Positions 54,331 through 63,088 of a stretch of DNA of 64,000 bases are shown piece after piece. Made by a program: the position numbers and the translations under genes. The first letter of the stretch is position 1. Each line of letters begins with the position of its first letter. Below the pieces are notes generated by a model. It did not search any database, was not told the DNA's origin, and saw only the letters and a program-made list of their open reading frames with translations. This DNA is from Kribbella sandramycini (lineage in GTDB: Bacteria; Actinomycetota; Actinomycetes; Propionibacteriales; Kribbellaceae): positions 186,001-250,000 of the forward strand of contig NZ_JABJRC010000002.1 of assembly GCF_013131805.1 (NCBI RefSeq), written 5' to 3'.

Positions 54331-54888
54331 GTGAGGCGCATCGCTCGGGTGGTCGTGGCTTTGGTCGCGGCTGCCCTTCTGTTCGGTCCGGCCGGTCGTG
54401 CGGAGGCGGCCGGGCAGCGGCCGCACTGCTCGGTGGTCTGGTTCGACCTCGGCAACACCTTGGTCGACACCTCGGTTCCGGGGCAGACGACGTACATGGA
54501 AGGCGCGCTGCGGCACCTGTGGCAGCTGCGCGCGGTCGGGGTGCCGATCGGCGTGATCACGAACGTGCCGCCGGAGTGGGGTGCGACGGACGCCGAGCGG
54601 GCCGCGGCGACCAAGGCCTTCGTGGACTCGACCTGGGCCGAGGAGCAGCCGTTCCCGTGGGAGTGGTTCGGCGACCGGTTCCTGACGCCGCGGACCAAGG
54701 CCGAGTCCAAGCCGGCGCTCGCGTTGTTCGAGCGCGGCCGGGACGCGGCGGCGCCGTGCCGGTCGTTCTACGAGGGTGAGACGCTCGCGGAGATCACGGC
54801 CGCCGAACAGGCCGGGCTGACCGGCTATCTGATCGGACAGCCGGATCGCCCGAAGTACTTGCCGATCTGGAAGGTGCTACTGCGGTAG
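54331..54888 (+). CDS. Secreted HAD-like hydrolase-fold protein
   Basis: 185 residues from GTG 54331, which has GGAGG five bases upstream. The signal peptide (MRRIARVVVALVAAALLFG, ending near AEAAG) is clear. The mature part has VVWFDLGNTLVDT, the HAD motif I with the nucleophile Asp and Gly at the second Asp position, VGVIT-like IGVITNVPPEW (motif II), and FYEGETLAEITAAEQAG-like motif IV. Extracytoplasmic HAD proteins are uncommon. Loss of the second acid is tolerated in some phosphatases of this superfamily. Its end overlaps that of the frameshifted ATP-grasp gene. Confidence 0.72.
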   Translation: MRRIARVVVALVAAALLFGPAGRAEAAGQRPHCSVVWFDLGNTLVDTSVPGQTTYMEGALRHLWQLRAVGVPIGVITNVPPEWGATDAERAAATKAFVDSTWAEEQPFPWEWFGDRFLTPRTKAESKPALALFERGRDAAAPCRSFYEGETLAEITAAEQAGLTGYLIGQPDRPKYLPIWKVLLR

Positions 54889-56227
54889 CGCCGCTTCCAT
54901 CCCGTCGAGGATCGCGCGGCAGTCGCGCTGCAGCGTCGGCGCGTCCACCGCGGTGAGCAGGAAGACGCCGAGCCAGTTACGGGAGCCGCCGGACGGATCG
55001 AACGCCGGTACCCGGGTGCCCGTGGGCAACATGAACACAGGCACCGGCTCGACCGTGCTGCCGGGCGAGAGCAGGGCGGTCCAGTCCACCTGCTCCGGAT
55101 CCCAGACCGGTTGCGTCTGCCAGGGCTCACCCGCGGCATTGGCCGGGACGACGGCGACCGACGCCGCCGCGCGCTGCCCGTCGAGCAGCATCGCGGGCGG
55201 GTAGTCGACCTGCTCGCCGAGCTGTTCGCGGATCAGCATGCCGATCGGGTCCAGGCCGAAGGCGATCTCGACCTGGCGCGTGGTCAGCAGACCGCCGAAG
55301 CGGGCGCCGACCTCGATCACCACGAGCTCGCCGTCCGCGCGCAGTTTGAGTTCGGTGTGGGTGCCGCAGGTGTCCAGGCCGAGCGCGTCGACCGCACGCC
55401 GGGAGACCTCCTCGATCCGGCGCTGCAGCTCCTCGGGCAGGACGCACGGCGACGTACTGGCGACCTCGATGTACGGCGGGACCGTCGGCAGCTTGGCCGT
55501 GATCGCCAGCGGGTGGTACTTGCCTTTGGCAACGATGCCCTCGACGACTCAGGTAGTCGCCGTACCCGCCGTCGGGGTACCAGCCCTCGGTGGTTCCGTC
55601 GGCGATCTCCTCGACCAGCCGATCGCCGTCGGTGTTCGGCTCGTAGAGCTCGTTCATCCCGACCTGGCCGCCGCGCTCCAGCGCTTGCTCGATCTCGGCC
55701 CACGCGTCGGCCACCTGATCGGTCGACGTCAGCACGAGCTGGGCGACCGAGCCCGCGCCCCAGGCGGGCTTGAGCAGCAGCGGCGGGGTCATCGCGGCCA
55801 GCGCGCCGTGCAGGTCGGCGGCGGAGTCCACCCGGCGGAAGCGCGGGATCGGGACGCCCGCGGCCTGCCAGGCCTGCCGCATCAGCCGCTTGTCCCGCGC
55901 GGCCCGGATCCCCGGCCCGGCACCGGCCAGGCCGAGCCGGTCCGCCGCGTTCGCCACCGCGAGTACGGCGAACTCCGACAACGTGAACAGCGCATCCGCG
56001 CCGATCGCGCGCGCGTGCTCGATGATCGCCTCGACGACCGGCTCACCCGGCGTCAGCCCGCCGGGGTGCACGGTGATCGTCGTACAGCACGGCTCCCAGC
56101 TCTCCTTGCCGGCCGCAGGCAGCGGCGACAGCGCGAGCACGTGCAACTCGCCGCAGTCCGCGATCCGCGGGAACGCGGTCTCGAGCGGCGCGCCGCCCTT
56201 CACGTAGACGTACAGGATCTTCTTCAC
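54877..56227 (-). pseudogene. ATP-grasp ligase (carboxylate-amine/dipeptide ligase type) with a one-base frameshift
   Basis: The gene starts at GTG 56227 (KKILYVYVKGGAPLETAF) and reads as an ATP-grasp enzyme (LLLKPAWGAGSVAQLVLTS, GGQVGMNELYEPNTDGDR, GYGDYLS). It breaks at about 55546, where one extra base after the GDYLS codons throws the frame. The next frame continues VEGIVAKGKYHPLAIT..., then VVIEVGARFGG, the ATP-grasp Mg-binding segment, to the stop at 54877. The span is 1,351 bases, 450 codons plus one, so one base is surplus. Repaired length is 449 residues, normal for BacD-like ligases. It overlaps the MFS gene by four bases. The break may be a real mutation or a sequencing error; the site has no classical slippery sequence. 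Confidence 0.8.
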
Positions 56228-57438
56228 GCGAGGCTCTCCTTGGGGGCCGCGCGGTCGCGGCTTCGGCTGACGAGTACGGCGAGGGCGACCATCGACACCG
56301 TGACGGCGGCGGCCAGCAGGACCAGGAAGTCCGGCATCGCGCCCCGGGCGAGGAAACCGCCCATGACGAACACGACCAGCGCGCAGACGGCGCGATCGGC
56401 CAGCGACTCGATCGACAGCAACGTGGCGCGGCGGGCCGGTTCGGTGATGGCTTGGTTGACGAGTTTGCGCTGCACCGGGAACGCCAGCCCGGACGCGAGC
56501 GAGAAGACCGCGAGACAGGCCATCGTGCCGACCAGCCCCAACGGGACGACGGACGCCAGTGCGATCGCCATCAGCACGGTGAGCGCCAGCACGACCCGGA
56601 TCTGCCCGAACCGCGCCAGTACGGCGGACCGCGCGGCTCCGGCCACCTCGAACACGGTCGTGGCAGCCATCAGTACACCGAACCAGTGCAGCGGCAGCTC
56701 CTTGGACTCCAGGATCGGCTGGAACAGGTTGGCCTGGCCGATCCGCACCAGCGTGAACACCGCGATGCCTTGTGCCATCAGCAGCATCAGCCGCTTCGAC
56801 TTGACCAGTGAGCGCAGCGCGCCCGCGAGCGCGGGCAGCACCGGGTCGACCGTGCCGTCGTGCTCGGCTTTTGGCAGTGCCGGGAAGCCGAACGCGATGA
56901 CGGTCGCGATCCCACAGGTGACTGCGGACAACACGTACGGCGATGGCTCCCACCACGCGGTCAGGAAGCCGGCCGCAGGCAGACAGGCGATCCGGCCGAT
57001 CAGGGTCCAGGCTCGTGCGGAGCCCTCAGCGCCTTGATACGCGTCCACATTGCCGGTGCGGTGCAGGTACTCGTACAGGTAGGCGCTGCCGGCGCCGGAG
57101 AACAGTGAGTGCGCCAGCGCGATCAGCAGGAACTGCACGAGGAACCCGGTGAACGTCGGCTGCCAGACCGGGATCACGTTCGCGACCACGAGGATCAGCG
57201 CGCCGCCCTGCAGGCAGCGGCGGTAGTCGAACCGGTCGGCGATCATGCCGGTCGGGATGTCGACCAGGCAGAAGGCCAGATAGAAGATGCTCTGGATGGT
57301 GAAGATCTCGCGATCCGACAGCCCGGCCGAGCGCTGGACGACGTAGAAGACCGGCAGCCACCACAGCAGCCCGGCGAACAGCTGGAACGCGTTGTAGCGA
57401 CGAATCACCCGCGTCGCTTCGGGACTCCGCGCGCTCAC
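56224..57438 (-). CDS. MFS transporter, likely exporter of the locus product
   Basis: 404 residues with about 12 hydrophobic helices. GTG 57438 is chosen because it overlaps the phosphotransferase stop by four bases and puts TRVIRRYNAFQLFAG at the first helix. The loop DIPTGMIADRFDYRR matches the MFS motif A. The protein follows the permuted phosphotransferase and precedes the ATP-grasp gene, both by four-base overlaps. This order resembles small peptide antibiotic loci where an MFS pump exports the product made by an ATP-grasp ligase; export is inference. Confidence 0.85.
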   Translation of the reverse strand: MSARSPEATRVIRRYNAFQLFAGLLWWLPVFYVVQRSAGLSDREIFTIQSIFYLAFCLVDIPTGMIADRFDYRRCLQGGALILVVANVIPVWQPTFTGFLVQFLLIALAHSLFSGAGSAYLYEYLHRTGNVDAYQGAEGSARAWTLIGRIACLPAAGFLTAWWEPSPYVLSAVTCGIATVIAFGFPALPKAEHDGTVDPVLPALAGALRSLVKSKRLMLLMAQGIAVFTLVRIGQANLFQPILESKELPLHWFGVLMAATTVFEVAGAARSAVLARFGQIRVVLALTVLMAIALASVVPLGLVGTMACLAVFSLASGLAFPVQRKLVNQAITEPARRATLLSIESLADRAVCALVVFVMGGFLARGAMPDFLVLLAAAVTVSMVALAVLVSRSRDRAAPKESLA

Positions 57439-59414
57439 GCGGCGAGCTGGTACGGACGGCACTGCAGCAGCACGATGCGGTCGCCGTCGACGAGCCACTC
57501 GACGTCGACCGGCGAGTCGACGAAACCGTCGGCGCCGGCGAAATGGGCCTGCAGCAACCGGCCGACCAGAGCCAGCCGGCCGAGCGTCGCCTTCGCCTGA
57601 TCGTCGACGTCCACGGGCTCGGCGCCCAGCGCGACCGTGCGGCTGCCGCCTTCCATCGTGTTGTAGAGGTGCTGCAGCGGGTCGCGGTTGCCCGAGACGA
57701 CGTCGTCGACCGAGTTCCGGGCCAGGTTCAGCAGGACGGAACGGAAGTCGCCGCGGTCGAGCGGGTTCGTGGTCACCATGACGCCGCCGAGCGCGCCGTC
57801 CAGCTGCTGCTGGATGACGACGCCCATGAAGCAGTCGGACAGGCCGATCCCGGCTTCGTCACGGAGCAGGACGCCGCGGGTCGTGACGAGTGAGGCCCAG
57901 ACGCGCTGGATCGAGTCGATGACATCCTCGATCGACTCGACCTCGGGGACCGACTCGTAGATCCCGGCCGCCGAGAAGCCGATCAGGTCCTCGGCATTCG
58001 ACGACGAGCGGACGACGACCCGGCCGGCGCCGGTGAGGTGCCGCAGGACGGCGTCCTCGATCAGCGTGCGCAGGTCGGCGGGCAGCGGGGTGTCGCGGAT
58101 CAGACCGCCCAGCTCCGCGCACAGCGCGTCGACCTCGCCGCCGAGGGCGAGCGCCATCTTCAGCTTGCCGATGGTCTGCTGGATCGCCGGTGACGATTCG
58201 AGGAACTGCTGCTGCAAGGCGAACGGCAAAGCGATCCCGCGCGGGACGACGACCTGCTCGCGGACCATCCGCAACGCGGCCTGGGACAGCTCGGCGACGT
58301 CCGTGCCGTCGACCTCCAGGTGCCGGGCCAGGTATTCGAGCAGATGCGGCCGCGGCGGGCGCGGCGCCTCGTAGAACCCGAGCCAGTACGGCGATCCGTC
58401 GCGCAGGACGGCGGTCAGCTCACCCAGGTTGGCCGCCTTGGTGCCGAACCGGTGCGCGTCGGTCGCGCGGAGCTGATCGAGCGGCAGGATCTGCGCGGCG
58501 GCCAGGTCGGGCTTGCCGATGTCGACCTGGGTGACCGCCCACGGCGGGCCGTCGTCCACGGACTCCGGCCGGGTGATCGGGGCCAGGCTCAGCCCGGCCG
58601 GGTCGACGGTGAGCTCGATCCAGGCGCCGTCCAGGTCGGCGTACGTCGTCAGCGCGTCCTGCTGGATGGCATTCGGGATGCCCCAGCCGGCGGCCAGGAC
58701 GTTGGTGTGCGACAGGGGAGTGGTGTGCCGGGCGTTGACCAGGCCGGACAGCCGCGGGATGTCGTCGGGCATCCGCTCCATCACCAGGACGTCGTGCCAG
58801 CGCACCGGGTCGGTCGTCGCGCGGTAGTCCGCCTCCGACGCGAACAGCCGTAGCCGGCCGGTGGTAGTACCGGGGTTGAGCGGTACGTACGGCGCCGTCG
58901 AGTACAGCTCGTGCGCGAGGATGCGCGGGATGCCGTCGGCCGGAAACCCTTCCTGCAAATGGTTCGCGGGTTTCAGCAGCACGGGGATGCTGTCGTCGAC
59001 GAGGGTCCGGACCGTGCGGTAGAAGGTGTGCAGCAGCTCCGCGCTCATCGTGTCGACCTCGACGGTCTCGAGCGAGAGGAACCGGCCGCCGTACTCCGCG
59101 CGGTCGTGCAGCGCGAGCGTCCCGAGCAGGAAGCGCCGGACGGCGGCCCGGTAGACGGATTCGTTGAACGCGTCGAGATTGCGGGCCAGCTCGGCCCGCG
59201 TCATCCCGAGCACGCGTTCGGCGACGTACTGGACGTGCAGCAGGCGATCGGCGCCGTCGATCAGGTGAACCGTCGCGGTCTCCAGATCGAGGACAAGTTT
59301 GACGTACGGGTACCCGGCGACGGTCGTCGCGAGACCCGAGAAGTCGGTCAGAGTCAGTCGGTCACCCGGCAAGGCGGGAACCACAGCGGCCAGGACAAGA
59401 GGGGCGGTAGGCAC
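57435..59414 (-). CDS. PEP/pyruvate-binding phosphotransferase with permuted domains
   Basis: 659 residues. Residues about 1-200 are unassigned. The swivel (phosphohistidine) domain lies in the middle with His236 in RHTTPLSHTNVLAAGWGIPN. The PPDK-type ATP-grasp nucleotide domain is C-terminal, from TKAANLGELTAVL (about residue 320) to VEWLVDGDRIVLLQCRPY at the end. In ordinary PPDK and PEP synthase the order is reversed: ATP-binding first, His after. No C-terminal PEP barrel is present. It may phosphorylate a small molecule, like rifampin phosphotransferase does, and not make PEP. It starts an operon with the MFS and ATP-grasp genes and is divergent from a SARP regulator. Confidence 0.82.
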   Translation of the reverse strand: MPTAPLVLAAVVPALPGDRLTLTDFSGLATTVAGYPYVKLVLDLETATVHLIDGADRLLHVQYVAERVLGMTRAELARNLDAFNESVYRAAVRRFLLGTLALHDRAEYGGRFLSLETVEVDTMSAELLHTFYRTVRTLVDDSIPVLLKPANHLQEGFPADGIPRILAHELYSTAPYVPLNPGTTTGRLRLFASEADYRATTDPVRWHDVLVMERMPDDIPRLSGLVNARHTTPLSHTNVLAAGWGIPNAIQQDALTTYADLDGAWIELTVDPAGLSLAPITRPESVDDGPPWAVTQVDIGKPDLAAAQILPLDQLRATDAHRFGTKAANLGELTAVLRDGSPYWLGFYEAPRPPRPHLLEYLARHLEVDGTDVAELSQAALRMVREQVVVPRGIALPFALQQQFLESSPAIQQTIGKLKMALALGGEVDALCAELGGLIRDTPLPADLRTLIEDAVLRHLTGAGRVVVRSSSNAEDLIGFSAAGIYESVPEVESIEDVIDSIQRVWASLVTTRGVLLRDEAGIGLSDCFMGVVIQQQLDGALGGVMVTTNPLDRGDFRSVLLNLARNSVDDVVSGNRDPLQHLYNTMEGGSRTVALGAEPVDVDDQAKATLGRLALVGRLLQAHFAGADGFVDSPVDVEWLVDGDRIVLLQCRPYQLAA

Positions 59415-59556
59415 GAGGGTTCAGCCTAAGGGAAAACCTGCGACGTACGGTAGTTTTCGTGACGCTGTGTGAGCGCAATCACCAGGCGCCGAGCGGATGC
59501 GAATGATCCGCCGGTCGTGTTGACTGCTCCCTACGATTCGACGACTGGGGGCGGCG

Positions 59557-62310
59557 ATGGAGTTCGGAGTTCTCGGGCCCCTCGACGTGCGGGTGGACGG
59601 GACCGCCCGCACGGTGACCAAGGCGCAAGCGCGGCTGCTGGCCGTGCTGCTCTGCCGGCCGAACCAGTGGTTGCGGGCCGATCAGCTGGCCGATCTGCTG
59701 TGGGGTGACGCCGACAGCAACCCGGCCCGCCTGCAGGTGCTGGTGTTCCGGTTGCGCAAGTCGCTCGGGGAGAGCGAGCGGATCGAGCATCACGACGGCA
59801 ACTACCGGATCGTCATCGACGCCGGCGAGCTCGACGTCGACCGCTTCCTGGACCATCGCCGGGCCGGTGTCGCGGCGCTCGGCCGCGATGAGCTGGATGC
59901 CGCCGTCCAGCGGCTGCGGGCGGCGCTCGAGGTCTGGCGGGGTGATGCGTTCACCGGGCTCGACGACTCGGCGCTGGTCGCGGCCGAGGTGATCCGGTTG
60001 CGGGGTGAGTGGATCACCGCCGCGGAGGCGCTCTACGAGGCGGAGATCCGGCGCGGGACGGTGGCCGGCGCGATCGACGAGCTGTCGGAGCTCGCCGCCG
60101 CGCACCCGCTGCGCGAGAGCCTGACCGCGTTGTTGCTCCGCGGCCTGCATCAATGCGGACGGCGGGCCGAGGCGCTCACCCGGTATCAGGAGGCGCGGGC
60201 GCATCTGATCGAGGAGCTCGGGCTCGAACCAGGTCAGGAGTTGCGGGCCGCGCAGGCGATCATCCTCGCCTCGGAGACCGAGCCGGCCACTGTCGAGACG
60301 GTCCGCCCGCAGCAGCTGCCGCCGGACCCGGCAGACGTCGCGGGGCGTACGGCTGAGCTCGATCAGGTGATCGGGCTGGTCGAGGCGCACGGCTCGGCGG
60401 CCGCGCCGTTGGTGATCGCGATCGACGGTCCGGCCGGGATCGGCAAGACGACGTTCGCGCTGCACGTCGCGCATCGAGTGCGTCAGCACTATCAGGACGG
60501 CCAGATCTTCCTCGACCTGCGCGGCTACTCGTCGGGGGAGCCGATCGATTCGGCCACCGCTTTGCAGATCGTGCTGCGGGCGCTCGGCGTCCCGCCGAAG
60601 CGGATCCCGGCGGAGGCCGGCGAACGCTCGGCGATGCTCCGGTCGACGCTGGCGGGGCAGCGGATGCTGATCGTGCTCGACAACGCGCGCGGCGCCGAAG
60701 AGATCCGGCCGCTGATACCCGCGGCCGACTGTCTGCTGCTGGTGACGAGCCGCAATCAGCTGCGTGGGTTGGCCGTGCACGATCGCGCGCACCGGATCAC
60801 ACTTCGACCGTTGGAGCCGGAGGCGGCGGGTGGTGTCCTGACCGGCGCGGTCGGTCGCAGCCGGGCCGCCGACGATCCGGATGCCGTGGCGCGGCTGGCC
60901 GAGTTGTGCGGCCGGATCCCGCTCGCGCTGCGGATCGCGGGGGAGCGCGCGTCCCGCTTCCCCGGCGAGCTGGCGACGCTGGCGGCCGAGCTGTCGGACG
61001 AACACCAGCGACTCGATCACCTGGGCGATGCCGACGACCCGGCGGCCGATCTGCGCGCGGCGTTCTCCTGGTCATATCGCACGCTCGCGGCGGAGGACGC
61101 CCGGACGTTCCGGCTGCTCGGTCTGCATCCCTCGGGCACGATCGGGCTGCCGGCGGCGGCAGTCGTGACTGCTGGAGCACCGCGCGCGGTTCGGCGTTCG
61201 CTCGACCGGCTCGTCGCCCATCACCTCCTCGAGGAGCCGTTGCCGGGCCGCTTCAAATTGCACGATCTGCTTCGTCTGTACGCCGCGGAGCTGGCCACTG
61301 AGGAGGGCAGCTCCGCGGAGGTCGGCGCGACGACGCTCGCGTTGCTGGACTGGTACCTCGCGACGGCCGGGCAGGCCGTGGCCGTCATCCGGCCCCGGGG
61401 GTCGGCGACGCCGATCGTGGTCGCGCCCGGCCCGGAGGTGGTGCCGTTGCAGTTCGCCGATCCGGCGCAGGCGCTGGACTGGTTCGACACCGAGCAGCGG
61501 GTGCTGGTCGATCTGGTGCAACGGGCCTACACCCAGGGGTTCGACCAGCATGCGTGGCAGCTGGCCTGGGCGATGAACGCGTACTTCTCGATCCGGCTGC
61601 ATCTCGACGACTGGCGAACGGTCGCCATGACCGGGCGGCGCGCCGCGGAGCGCACCGGCGATGAGCGGGCCCTGATGTTCGGCTCGCTGATCGAGGGCGT
61701 GATGTACGTGGACTCCTCGCGGATCGAGGAGGGCCGGCAGTGCTACCTGGCCGCGCTGGAGATCGCGCTCCGGATCGGGGACAGCTCCCGGCAGGCGTCG
61801 ATCCTGTCCAACCTCGGCCTGGTCGCGGCGGGCGCCGGAGACTTCCGCGGCGCGGTCGAGTTGCACGAGAAGGCGCTGGCCGCCGAGGCCGCCGCCCCGG
61901 AGGCCGACAACGCGATCTTCACCACCGCGCTCAACCTGAGTGCCGCACACGGTGCCCTGGGCAACTTTCCGGAGGCGATCCGGTACGGCGAGCTGGCCGT
62001 CGAGCACTTCCGCCGGTACCGGAACGCGCCGATGGAGCCGCTGGCGCTGTCGAATATCGGCGAGGCCTACCTCTGCCTGGGCGAGCACGAGCGCGCCCTG
62101 AGCTACTGCCGGCAGGCGATCGAGCTGTTCGAATCCCTCGATTCCAAACAGGGAATGGCGAACGCGCTGACCGTCTTCGGCCGCGCCTCCTACGCGATCG
62201 GTGACCGGAGCGCGGCCGGCGAAGCCTGGCGAAAGGCACGGCAGCTGCTCCACGACCTCGGCTACCCAGGCGTCGCCGAACTCGACAAGCTACTCACGAA
62301 ACTAACCTAG
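59557..62310 (+). CDS. Large SARP-type (AfsR-like) transcriptional activator
   Basis: 917 residues. The N-terminal OmpR-like winged helix (MEFGVLGPLDVRVDG, LLAVLLCRPNQWLRADQLAD, LQVLVFRLRKSLG) is followed by the BTAD helical domain to about residue 250. Then comes an NB-ARC/STAND ATPase with Walker A GPAGIGKT and LDNARGAEEIRPLI, and C-terminal TPR repeats (SNLGLVAAGAGDFRGAV...LSNIGEAYLCLGEHERAL). This is the AfsR layout, used to activate secondary metabolite genes. It is divergent, 142 bases away, from the phosphotransferase/MFS/ATP-grasp operon, its likely target. It ends overlapping the response regulator stop by four bases. Confidence 0.92.
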   Translation: MEFGVLGPLDVRVDGTARTVTKAQARLLAVLLCRPNQWLRADQLADLLWGDADSNPARLQVLVFRLRKSLGESERIEHHDGNYRIVIDAGELDVDRFLDHRRAGVAALGRDELDAAVQRLRAALEVWRGDAFTGLDDSALVAAEVIRLRGEWITAAEALYEAEIRRGTVAGAIDELSELAAAHPLRESLTALLLRGLHQCGRRAEALTRYQEARAHLIEELGLEPGQELRAAQAIILASETEPATVETVRPQQLPPDPADVAGRTAELDQVIGLVEAHGSAAAPLVIAIDGPAGIGKTTFALHVAHRVRQHYQDGQIFLDLRGYSSGEPIDSATALQIVLRALGVPPKRIPAEAGERSAMLRSTLAGQRMLIVLDNARGAEEIRPLIPAADCLLLVTSRNQLRGLAVHDRAHRITLRPLEPEAAGGVLTGAVGRSRAADDPDAVARLAELCGRIPLALRIAGERASRFPGELATLAAELSDEHQRLDHLGDADDPAADLRAAFSWSYRTLAAEDARTFRLLGLHPSGTIGLPAAAVVTAGAPRAVRRSLDRLVAHHLLEEPLPGRFKLHDLLRLYAAELATEEGSSAEVGATTLALLDWYLATAGQAVAVIRPRGSATPIVVAPGPEVVPLQFADPAQALDWFDTEQRVLVDLVQRAYTQGFDQHAWQLAWAMNAYFSIRLHLDDWRTVAMTGRRAAERTGDERALMFGSLIEGVMYVDSSRIEEGRQCYLAALEIALRIGDSSRQASILSNLGLVAAGAGDFRGAVELHEKALAAEAAAPEADNAIFTTALNLSAAHGALGNFPEAIRYGELAVEHFRRYRNAPMEPLALSNIGEAYLCLGEHERALSYCRQAIELFESLDSKQGMANALTVFGRASYAIGDRSAAGEAWRKARQLLHDLGYPGVAELDKLLTKLT

Positions 62311-62960
62311 CTGCGGCGGACCAGGCCGGACTCCCAGGCCCAGACGGCGACCTCTGTTCGGTTCCGGGCGATGATCTTGCGCTGGATGGAGGTCAGGTGT
62401 GACTTCACGGTGGACAGCGAGATCATCAGCTCCTTGGTGATCTCGGCGTTGGTGCGGCCGCGGGCGACGGCGCGGACCACCTCGAGTTCGCGGTCGGTGA
62501 GTGCGGGTTGGGCCCGCCGGACCTTTCCGTCCGGTTTCGCGAACTCGGCCAGCAGCCGCGTGGTGATGGACGGCGAGACCAGGGACTCGCCGTTCGCCGC
62601 GGCGTGGACGGCCTCGACGAGCAGCCGCGGCCCGGCGTCCTTGAGCAGGAAACCGCAGGCGCCTGAGCGGAGCGCCTCGTGGACGAGCTCGTCGAGGTCG
62701 AAGGTCGTCACGACCAGCACCCGCAGCGGGTCGCGAACCTCCGGACCGGCCAGCGCCCGGGTCGCCTCGAGCCCGTCGACGAGCGGCATCCGGATATCCA
62801 TCAACGTCACATCAGGCCGCAACTGCCGCGCGAGGTCGATCGCCGCGCGCCCGTCGGGAGCCTCACCGACCACCTCGATATCGGGCTCCCGCTCCAGGAT
62901 CAGCCGAAACCCCGTCCGCACCATCGCCTGGTCATCCGCAAGCAGCACCCGCAAAGTCAT
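62307..62960 (-). CDS. NarL/FixJ-family response regulator
   Basis: 217 residues from ATG 62960, with GGAGGG in front. Receiver domain: acidic pair in LLADDQ, phospho-acceptor Asp in VTLMDIRMPLVDG (about residue 54), Thr in VVTTFD and Lys in FLLKDAG. The C-terminal LuxR/NarL helix-turn-helix is LTDRELEVVRAVARGRTNAEI...STVKSHLTSI. Its start codon overlaps, by ATGA, the stop of a 43-codon mini-gene, which in turn overlaps the kinase stop. It pairs with the kinase at 63085-64000; targets are unknown. Confidence 0.92.
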   Translation of the reverse strand: MTLRVLLADDQAMVRTGFRLILEREPDIEVVGEAPDGRAAIDLARQLRPDVTLMDIRMPLVDGLEATRALAGPEVRDPLRVLVVTTFDLDELVHEALRSGACGFLLKDAGPRLLVEAVHAAANGESLVSPSITTRLLAEFAKPDGKVRRAQPALTDRELEVVRAVARGRTNAEITKELMISLSTVKSHLTSIQRKIIARNRTEVAVWAWESGLVRRS

Positions 62961-63088
62961 ACCCCTCCCTCCGCCCACGGCACCTCAGCAAGCACCCGCC
63001 ACCCGCGTTCACCTTCCGCGCCGGCGATCGGCCGGGCGGCCGGGGCGTGGGTGGTGTGGTTGTTGGCGAGCAGCACCCGCAGTGTCAT
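62957..63088 (-). pseudogene. 43-codon chimeric mini-gene: response-regulator start joined to histidine-kinase end
   Basis: The open frame starts at ATG 63088 and stops at 62957. Its first eight residues, MTLRVLLA, are identical to the start of the adjacent response regulator. Its last part, PIAGAEGERGWRVLAEVPW, matches the C-terminus of the adjacent kinase (LVAGEDGDRGWQVLAELPL). About a dozen residues in between match neither. The simplest explanation is an ancestral tandem array kinase-regulator-kinase-regulator in which a deletion removed most of the first regulator and second kinase. Both ends keep ATGA overlaps, so the piece is probably still translated and preserves coupling. Too short to be active in signalling by known means. 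Confidence 0.75.

Noticed and set aside
54877..56227. Two separate genes in place of one ATP-grasp gene
   Set aside because: The two frames join exactly at the expected point of the family sequence, and the total length is one base more than a whole number of codons, so a frameshift is the better explanation.
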